In this document: positions 5,244 through 9,633 of the stretch, piece by piece
How the letters are laid out: each line of letters opens with the position of its first letter
Position numbering within the stretch: the first letter of the stretch is position 1
Assembly (NCBI GenBank): GCA_003550445.1
Contig: PUKG01000197.1
Location: 1-9,633 of the forward strand
Length of the DNA stretch: 9,633 bases
Origin: Halobacteroidaceae bacterium
GTDB taxonomy: Bacteria; Bacillota; Halanaerobiia; B1SED10-174
Direction: 5' to 3'
Position numbers and translations under genes: made by a program
The notes under the pieces: model-generated
Database searches by the model: none
Seen by the model: only the letters and a program-made list of their open reading frames with translations
Told to the model about the DNA's origin: nothing

Positions 5244-7130
5244 ATGTCCATTAAAGGTTACGGGAAACAATTGCGAATTAACCTTGGAGAAAGAACAAGT
5301 AAAGAAGAACAATTGGATGAAGTTACAATGAGGAAATACCTTGGGGGAGTGGGATACGGAAGCATGGTTCTATATTCTGAACTTGATGAAAAAACTGATC
5401 CCCTTGGCCCGGATAATAAACTTTTGTTTGCTACAGGGCTTTTAACTGGTAATCATATGCCGGGGGGAGGAAGTATTGAAATTTGCTTTAAATCTCCTTT
5501 AACTGGTGGCTGGGGAGAGTCCCGAAGTGGAGGGAATTTTGGGCCCGATTTAAGGAAAACCGGATATGATTATGTAATATTTGAAGGTAAATCCCAGGAT
5601 CCGGTTTATATAGTGCTTACTGATGAAGGGCTTGAATTCAAGTCGGCTCAAAGCCTTCTTGGTAAAACGGTCGAGGAAAAAACTAATGAAATTCGTGAAG
5701 AAATGAAAGACAGAGAAATTTCGATTATGTGCATTGGTCCGGGCGGGGAGAATTTAGTAACTTATTCCACAATCATGTGTGATGGTCGTGCTGCAGGGCG
5801 GTGTGGTGCTGGAGCAGTAATGGGGTCAAAAAACTTACTGGCCTTTGTAGTTAAAGGGAAACAGGAAGTGAAGGTTGCTGACAAGGAGAAGTTTCTTACT
5901 GCCATAAGGAAAGCAATGAGAGAAGTTCGTAAAAATCCAGACAGTGCTGAATTTAAAAAACATGGCACAACAGGGGATATACCGGGTTGTGATTCCATGG
6001 GGGACTGGCCAACAAAAAACTGGCAATCCAATTCCTGGGGTAAAGGAGAAGTCCTTTACGGCCATTTTTTTGAAAAGAACCTGGTTAGACCCAATGACTG
6101 TTACACGGGGTGTCCTGTTGGATGTGGAAGGGTAATAAAGGTAGAAGATGGCAGATTTAAAACCCCTGAACATGAAGGGGGAGAATACGAATCTATTAGT
6201 GCTTTTACTGCATTCCTTTTAAATGAGGACATGGATTGTGCTGTTCACTGTACCTATCTCTGTAACCAGTTGGGAATTGATACAATTTCTGCCGGAGGCA
6301 CGATTGCCTTTGCCATTGAATGTTTTGAGAATGGTCTCCTTGATAAAAAAAATACTGATGGCATTGAACTAAGATGGGGAGAACCTGATATTCTTCCCGA
6401 GTTGGTTAAAAAAATTGCTCGAAGGGAAGGGATAGGGGATCTCCTTGCAAAAGGGGTTCGAAGGGCGGCAGAGATAATCGGTGGAAATGCTATAGATTAT
6501 GCAATTCATGGTAAGGGTCTCGAAGCTCCCGCTCATGACCCTCGTTCAGGCAAGGCCTTGGCTGTAACCTACGGAACTGCGAGTCGGGGAATGTGCCATA
6601 TTCATCCACTGGAAGGAATGCTTTATGATTCAGGTAAGGTTGACTTTGGCCTGATACCATTTGGCTTACAAGACCCGGAAACTATTGATCGCTGGGATGA
6701 AAAAGGGAAAGGTAAGGCGGTAAAAATTCTTCAGGATGCCTGTACCCTCCCCGATGTTTTGGGGAATTGCAAGTTTATGATGTATTGCGGTATGACTTTA
6801 GATCACTTTGCGGAAATTATATCTGGTGCAACAGGTTGGGATATGACTGTCCAAGAGCTGCTTAAAGCGGGAGAGCGGATTTTAAATTTACAAAAGCTAT
6901 TTAATTTGAGGGAAGGTTTCGGGCTTGATGATGATCAGTTACCTGCCCGAATGCGTCAAGTACCAGCATTTGGCACTTATAGTTTTGAAGAGCGTTGCGG
7001 GATTAATGATTATGAGATGATGCTGCGGGAATATTATGAGGCTCGGGGTTGGGATGAAGAAGGAAATATCACAAAAGATAAACTGAAAGAACTTGATCTT
7101 GAAAAGGAAAAGTACCCTCCGCAGGATTAG
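5244..7130 (+). CDS. aor: Aldehyde:ferredoxin oxidoreductase family protein (tungsten/molybdenum bis-pterin, [4Fe-4S])
   Basis: Cytoplasmic enzyme family oxidising aldehydes to carboxylic acids with reduction of ferredoxin; 628 residues, the family size. The N-terminal domain carries the pterin-contact segment SGGNFGPDLRKTGYD (95-109) and GRAAGRCGAGAVMGSKNL (181-198). The GEYES motif (313-317) and CNQLGIDTIS (340-349) match the family's conserved Glu and 'GLD' pterin-binding regions. SRGMCH (447-452) is the usual active-site stretch. Cluster ligands are Cys286, Cys290 and Cys294, plus Cys509 in LGNCKF. The first pair is spaced C-x3-C, where classical members have C-x2-C. AGGAGG at 5231-5237 gives a strong start. 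It follows the aldolase by 50 bp, suggesting they share a transcript and that the aldolase product may be its substrate. Which metal and aldehyde it uses is not visible. Confidence 0.92.
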   Translation: MSIKGYGKQLRINLGERTSKEEQLDEVTMRKYLGGVGYGSMVLYSELDEKTDPLGPDNKLLFATGLLTGNHMPGGGSIEICFKSPLTGGWGESRSGGNFGPDLRKTGYDYVIFEGKSQDPVYIVLTDEGLEFKSAQSLLGKTVEEKTNEIREEMKDREISIMCIGPGGENLVTYSTIMCDGRAAGRCGAGAVMGSKNLLAFVVKGKQEVKVADKEKFLTAIRKAMREVRKNPDSAEFKKHGTTGDIPGCDSMGDWPTKNWQSNSWGKGEVLYGHFFEKNLVRPNDCYTGCPVGCGRVIKVEDGRFKTPEHEGGEYESISAFTAFLLNEDMDCAVHCTYLCNQLGIDTISAGGTIAFAIECFENGLLDKKNTDGIELRWGEPDILPELVKKIARREGIGDLLAKGVRRAAEIIGGNAIDYAIHGKGLEAPAHDPRSGKALAVTYGTASRGMCHIHPLEGMLYDSGKVDFGLIPFGLQDPETIDRWDEKGKGKAVKILQDACTLPDVLGNCKFMMYCGMTLDHFAEIISGATGWDMTVQELLKAGERILNLQKLFNLREGFGLDDDQLPARMRQVPAFGTYSFEERCGINDYEMMLREYYEARGWDEEGNITKDKLKELDLEKEKYPPQD

Positions 7131-7164
7131 TTCCTGTGCCTGCAAGGGGTACTTTGTTTTGTTT
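7112..7164 (+). terminator. Rho-independent terminator overlapping the oxidoreductase stop codon
   Basis: GTACCCTCCGCAGG (7112-7125) pairs with CCTGCAAGGGGTAC (7139-7152): 12 of 14 positions pair, one of them G-T, with two adjacent C-A mismatches. TTTGTTTTGTTT follows (7153-7164). The 5' arm is coding sequence and the TAG stop lies in the loop. It should end the aldolase-oxidoreductase transcript and give the MoaD-like gene separate control. Confidence 0.65.
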
Positions 7165-7194
7165 ATTGGGTTGGGGCAGAACAAAAGATTAGGG

Positions 7195-7256
7195 TTGGAT
7201 TTTTTAAAAAGTTGCTTCTATATTGGTTTCACCATTTTAGTTTCTTGGTTTCAACG
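7195..7256 (+). promoter_or_regulatory. Putative promoter with a perfect FadR-type operator at its start site
   Basis: TATATT (7219-7224) is a five-of-six -10 box, with a weak TTGGAT (7195-7200) 18 bp before it. TGGTTTCACCA (7224-7234), a perfect TGGT-N3-ACCA palindrome, begins on the last base of the -10 box, a classical repressor position. TTGGTTTCA (7223-7231) repeats exactly at 7245-7253, 22 bp (two helical turns) downstream. This is the clearest candidate binding site for the GntR regulator in the window. Confidence 0.45.
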
Positions 7257-7307
7257 GAGAAAAAATTAAACTTCAGTATTGCAATTTCTTTAAGGGAAGG
7301 TGGAGTT

Positions 7308-7580
7308 ATGGTTACTGTTAAGTTTTTTGGAATACCAAAATGCCATTTAAACTCCATAAATATTCCTGTTAGTTCAGAAGTTGTATTTGATATTTTACTG
7401 GAAGAAGCATCAAAAATAATGGGGTTTAACCTTAAAGAAATTATGGTCGCCGACAGGAATCTGAGAAAAAATATTTTCATTCTTTTGAATGGGAAAAGAC
7501 TGGATGAGAAGGGAGGGCTAAACGCAAAAATTACCTCTGGAGATACAATTATAATTAGTAAAATGCTCTTAGGGGGTTGA
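7308..7580 (+). CDS. MoaD/ThiS-family ubiquitin-like sulfur carrier
   Basis: A 90-residue protein opening with a beta strand (VTVKFFG) and ending in MLLGG. It has NGKRLDEKGGL (61-71) and SGDTIIIS (77-84) near the end, the beta-grasp pattern of MoaD and ThiS. In this family the C-terminal Gly-Gly is adenylated and thiocarboxylated to donate sulfur. Members encoded beside aldehyde oxidoreductases probably serve the dithiolene of the tungsten/molybdenum pterin. The frame is open to an ATG at 7212, but I chose ATG 7308: it has AAGGGAAGGTGGAG (7292-7305) just before it and leaves a standard-length protein. The extra 32 residues would overlap the promoter-operator and resemble no part of the family. 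It lies 177 bp after the oxidoreductase, past a terminator, so it is probably transcribed separately. Confidence 0.8.
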   Translation: MVTVKFFGIPKCHLNSINIPVSSEVVFDILLEEASKIMGFNLKEIMVADRNLRKNIFILLNGKRLDEKGGLNAKITSGDTIIISKMLLGG

Positions 7581-7879
7581 GTTGGCTGGAAAAAGGTGAA
7601 AAAAAGTTAAGACTCCTAAATTCTAGGATATAGGGAAAAATTTAAAAGAAATAAGGTTTTAGGAACCCTTTTCCCTCTAATAACTAAAAAATTTCCAGGG
7701 AAAATGTTTCTTCGAGGTTTTTTAAAACAAAAATTTCTTTTTGAAGGTTCGTATTCTTTTCGTTTTACTATTTCACTCGGATAGTCAATTGGAATGAACT
7801 TATGGTTAAGGACGGGGAGGTGATCGTAGAATAAAAAGGTTTCTTAGTTTGGAAACAAAAATTAAAGGAGGTCGTTGTT
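7581..7879 (+). promoter_or_regulatory. Upstream region of the solute-binding protein gene
   Basis: 299 bp without a gene. A weak AAGGTT/AACC(C)TT hairpin (7653-7670) followed by TTTTCCC could end the MoaD-like transcript. A TCCTA/TAGGA inverted repeat lies at 7614-7628. A possible promoter is TTGAAG (7741-7746), 17 bp, then TTTACT (7764-7769), four of six matches in each box. AAAGGAGG (7864-7871) is a very strong ribosome site. No copy of the TGGT-N3-ACCA palindrome was seen here. Confidence 0.35.
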
Positions 7880-9490
7880 TTGAAAAATAGTTTATACTCG
7901 TTGTTAATTGTTTTTTTTGTAGGTGTTTTGCTTCTATCAGGACCGTCTGTCTTTGCAACCCAGATTCCGGAACTAAGGCTTAACACCACAACAGAAGGAT
8001 ATGATCACATCCGTTATGAAGCAGCTTTCCTTATTCAAGAAGCATTTGAAGAACTAGGAATAAAGGTAAATGTTCTACCCACGGAATTCACCTCCCTGAT
8101 TGAAACCTTCTATGATAGGCAGGATTTCGATCTTTGTATTCAGGGTTGGGGAGGAAGAATTGATCGCCTTGATCCACATCATTTTTTGTCAACTCTCCAT
8201 TCAGATCAAATTGACCTTGGAGGAGTTAATCCCGGCCATTATATAAATTCAAGGTACGATGAGCTTTTTGAATCCCAGGCGGTAGAGTTTGATGTAAACA
8301 AGCGTCGGGAATTTGTTTTCGAGGCTCAACTTCTAGCCATGGAAGAACAACCTTTTACCGTACTTTACTTTCGTGATGAGGTTTTAGCTTACAATAATAA
8401 AAATTTCGATGGTTTTGTGACCGTTCCGGGAGAAAACATTTACAACGAATGGATACCCTTGGATGTAGTACCTTTAGGAGATAAGACAACCTTGAGCATT
8501 GGGACCTCACAAGAACCTGACACAATCAACCCCCTGGCTTCAAACTCTCATTGGGGATGGATGTTCTTACGCCTTTTTTATGACAAGCTGGTCCAGCTTT
8601 CTCCAGAAGTTGAACCCATACCCTGGATTGCAAAGGAGATCAATCCTGTGGATGACCTTACCATTGAAGTTGTGATGAGAGAGGGCATGACTTTCCATGA
8701 TGGCGAACCAATTACTGTTGAAGACGTACAGTTCACATATCATTACTATATGGAAAATGACTTCGTTTATTTCCGTGCCTTCTACAGTCCCCTGGATAAT
8801 GTGGAAATTATCGATAACCAAACCCTGCATTTCCATTTAAATTCGCCTGCCGCCAACTTTATTACTGTTACGATGAGCCAGATACCTATTCTTCCGAAAC
8901 ATATCTGGGTGGATATTGAAGAGCCCGATCAGTTAGCTCCTGATCAAATTCCGACCGTAGGTAGTGGTCCAATGAAGTTTGATCGCTATGATCGGGGTGA
9001 ATATAAGCGCCTAGTCAAATTTGAAGATTACTTCATGGCTGATGAAATAGATATCGATGCTATTGAATGGATCATTTATGCTGACTCTGAAGGGGTCTTC
9101 ACAGGGCTCCTGACAGGCGAAGTGGACATGCCTACATGGCGTTTGGATCCTGCTCAAATTGACCTGGCTGAAGTTGAAGATCATTTAACGCTAGTCAGCG
9201 TAGAAGACCACGGTTATTACCACATGACCTATAATCTACAGGTGCCTCCTCTAGATGATGTTGCATTCCGCCGGGCAATCGCCCATGCCATTCCAAAAGA
9301 TACAATTGTTAATGTTCTAATGGATGGCCGGGGAGAGCCAGGAGTTTCCATGGTTGCCCCATCTAATGCCTTTTGGTTCAATCCTGAAACCCCTGTCTTT
9401 GAATATAACCTGGAACGGGCAAAGGAACTTCTGGAAGAGGCCGGTTACTGGTTGGATGATGAGGGAAGGCTCAATTTCCCCACCAACTAA
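7880..9490 (+). CDS. ABC transporter solute-binding protein, family 5 (OppA/DppA type), apparently circularly permuted
   Basis: Exported binding protein for peptides, or possibly sugars or metal chelates. The start is TTG, fixed by AAAGGAGG eight bases before. Residues 1-26 are a signal peptide (KNSLYS, a hydrophobic run, then VFA) without a lipobox Cys. Residues 31-195 match the normal C-terminal part of the family: EAAFLIQEAFEELGIKVNV, FDLCIQGWGG, LDPHHFLSTLHS, YDELFESQAVEFD, the KRREFVFEAQ helix, then FRDEVLAYN. Residues 202-536 match the normal N-terminal part: TLSIGTSQEPDTINPL, FYDKLVQ, MTFHDGEPITVEDV (270-283), GSGPMKF, DDVAFRRAIAHA, ending at YNLERAKELLEEAGY and PTN. That end is where the C-terminal part normally continues. 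Together the pieces make one full protein, 536 residues, with nothing duplicated. The reading frame is intact. A terminator and an ABC permease gene follow. Confidence 0.88.
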   Translation: MKNSLYSLLIVFFVGVLLLSGPSVFATQIPELRLNTTTEGYDHIRYEAAFLIQEAFEELGIKVNVLPTEFTSLIETFYDRQDFDLCIQGWGGRIDRLDPHHFLSTLHSDQIDLGGVNPGHYINSRYDELFESQAVEFDVNKRREFVFEAQLLAMEEQPFTVLYFRDEVLAYNNKNFDGFVTVPGENIYNEWIPLDVVPLGDKTTLSIGTSQEPDTINPLASNSHWGWMFLRLFYDKLVQLSPEVEPIPWIAKEINPVDDLTIEVVMREGMTFHDGEPITVEDVQFTYHYYMENDFVYFRAFYSPLDNVEIIDNQTLHFHLNSPAANFITVTMSQIPILPKHIWVDIEEPDQLAPDQIPTVGSGPMKFDRYDRGEYKRLVKFEDYFMADEIDIDAIEWIIYADSEGVFTGLLTGEVDMPTWRLDPAQIDLAEVEDHLTLVSVEDHGYYHMTYNLQVPPLDDVAFRRAIAHAIPKDTIVNVLMDGRGEPGVSMVAPSNAFWFNPETPVFEYNLERAKELLEEAGYWLDDEGRLNFPTN

Positions 9491-9510
9491 AAACATTTTT
9501 TCTATGAAAA

Positions 9511-9542
9511 GGGGGGGGAGACTCCCTCCCCTCTCTCTTTTT
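9511..9542 (+). terminator. Rho-independent terminator/attenuator between binding protein and permease
   Basis: Eight G (9511-9518) pair with CCCTCCCC (9524-9531), including one G-T pair, around an AGACT loop. The tail is TCTCTCTTTTT (9532-9542). It is 20 bp after the binding-protein stop and 37 bp before the permease start. Partial termination here would give more binding protein than permease, as is common in ABC operons. The 3' side (CTCCCTCC, 9522-9529) is also perfectly complementary to the permease ribosome site at 9568-9575. Confidence 0.7.
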
Positions 9543-9578
9543 AACTCCAAAATTAATTTTAGAAACCGGAGGGAGCTT

Positions 9579-9633
9579 ATGGGCAAAAAAGAGTTTATAA
9601 TTCGTCGCCTTTTGCAAATGATAATAACCTTTC
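9579..9633 (+). CDS. ABC transporter permease, DppB/OppB type, N-terminal fragment (runs off window)
   Basis: Only 18 codons are visible: MGKKEFIIRRLLQMIITF. A short charged start, then F-I-I-R-R-L-L-Q-x-I leading into a hydrophobic segment, is typical of the DppB/OppB-type permeases that pair with family 5 binding proteins. GGAGGGAG (9568-9575) is the ribosome site. Its place right after the binding protein supports the call. Confidence 0.65.
   Translation, partial: MGKKEFIIRRLLQMIITF

Noticed and set aside
5762..6173. Two long open frames on the - strand within the oxidoreductase gene
   Set aside because: They are antisense shadows of a clearly conserved coding region, with no ribosome site or family signature.
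7212..7307. Longer start for the MoaD-like protein (ATG 7212)
   Set aside because: There is no ribosome site before it, the extra residues do not match the family, and it overlaps the promoter and palindrome. ATG 7308 is well supported.
9317..9586. 89-codon open frame on the - strand over the end of the binding protein
   Set aside because: It is antisense to a conserved gene and crosses the terminator; there is no supporting motif.
1..9633. CRISPR array, insertion sequence, phage or toxin-antitoxin genes
   Set aside because: No regularly spaced repeats, transposase motifs, terminal inverted repeats flanking a gene, or recognisable toxin-antitoxin pair were seen.

Overview
The window is AT-rich DNA from an anaerobic, Firmicutes-like bacterium. 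The signs are strong G-rich Shine-Dalgarno sites, mixed ATG/GTG/TTG starts, an oxygen-sensitive Fe-S serine dehydratase, and an aldehyde:ferredoxin oxidoreductase with a MoaD-like partner. The solute-binding protein has an ordinary Sec signal peptide with no lipobox. That would fit a two-membraned low-GC lineage such as Halanaerobiales, but this is a guess. Every recognisable gene is on the + strand. About a quarter of the window is non-coding, which is high for a bacterium.

Layout: 2-271 is the end of a SAM-dependent methyltransferase, closed by a terminator at 303-337. A gene-poor stretch of about 660 bp follows, with mutually exclusive hairpins and a perfect FadR-type palindrome. Next are a single-chain Fe-S L-serine dehydratase (1000-2571), a gap with one possible micro-ORF, and a GntR/FadR-family regulator (2999-3685). 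Positions 3686-4308 hold a large inverted repeat, an operator-like site, a decayed gene and a putative promoter. A DapA-superfamily aldolase (4309-5193) and an aldehyde:ferredoxin oxidoreductase (5244-7130) form a two-gene unit ending in a hairpin terminator that overlaps the stop codon. A MoaD/ThiS-like protein (7308-7580) has its own promoter with a second perfect palindrome at its start. A solute-binding protein (7880-9490), a terminator and the first codons of an ABC permease finish the window.

Working model (inference): peptides or amino-acid-like compounds enter through the ABC system. The serine dehydratase makes pyruvate and ammonia. The aldolase splits a 2-oxo acid into pyruvate and an aldehyde, and the oxidoreductase oxidises that aldehyde while reducing ferredoxin. 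The MoaD-like protein would carry sulfur for the tungsten/molybdenum pterin cofactor. The GntR protein may coordinate the set through TGGT-N3-ACCA sites.

The most striking object is the solute-binding protein. It appears to be a naturally circularly permuted family 5 (OppA/DppA) protein. The part normally at the C-terminal end follows the signal peptide directly, then comes the normal N-terminal part, and the chain stops where the C-terminal part would usually begin. I know of no description of such an arrangement in this family.
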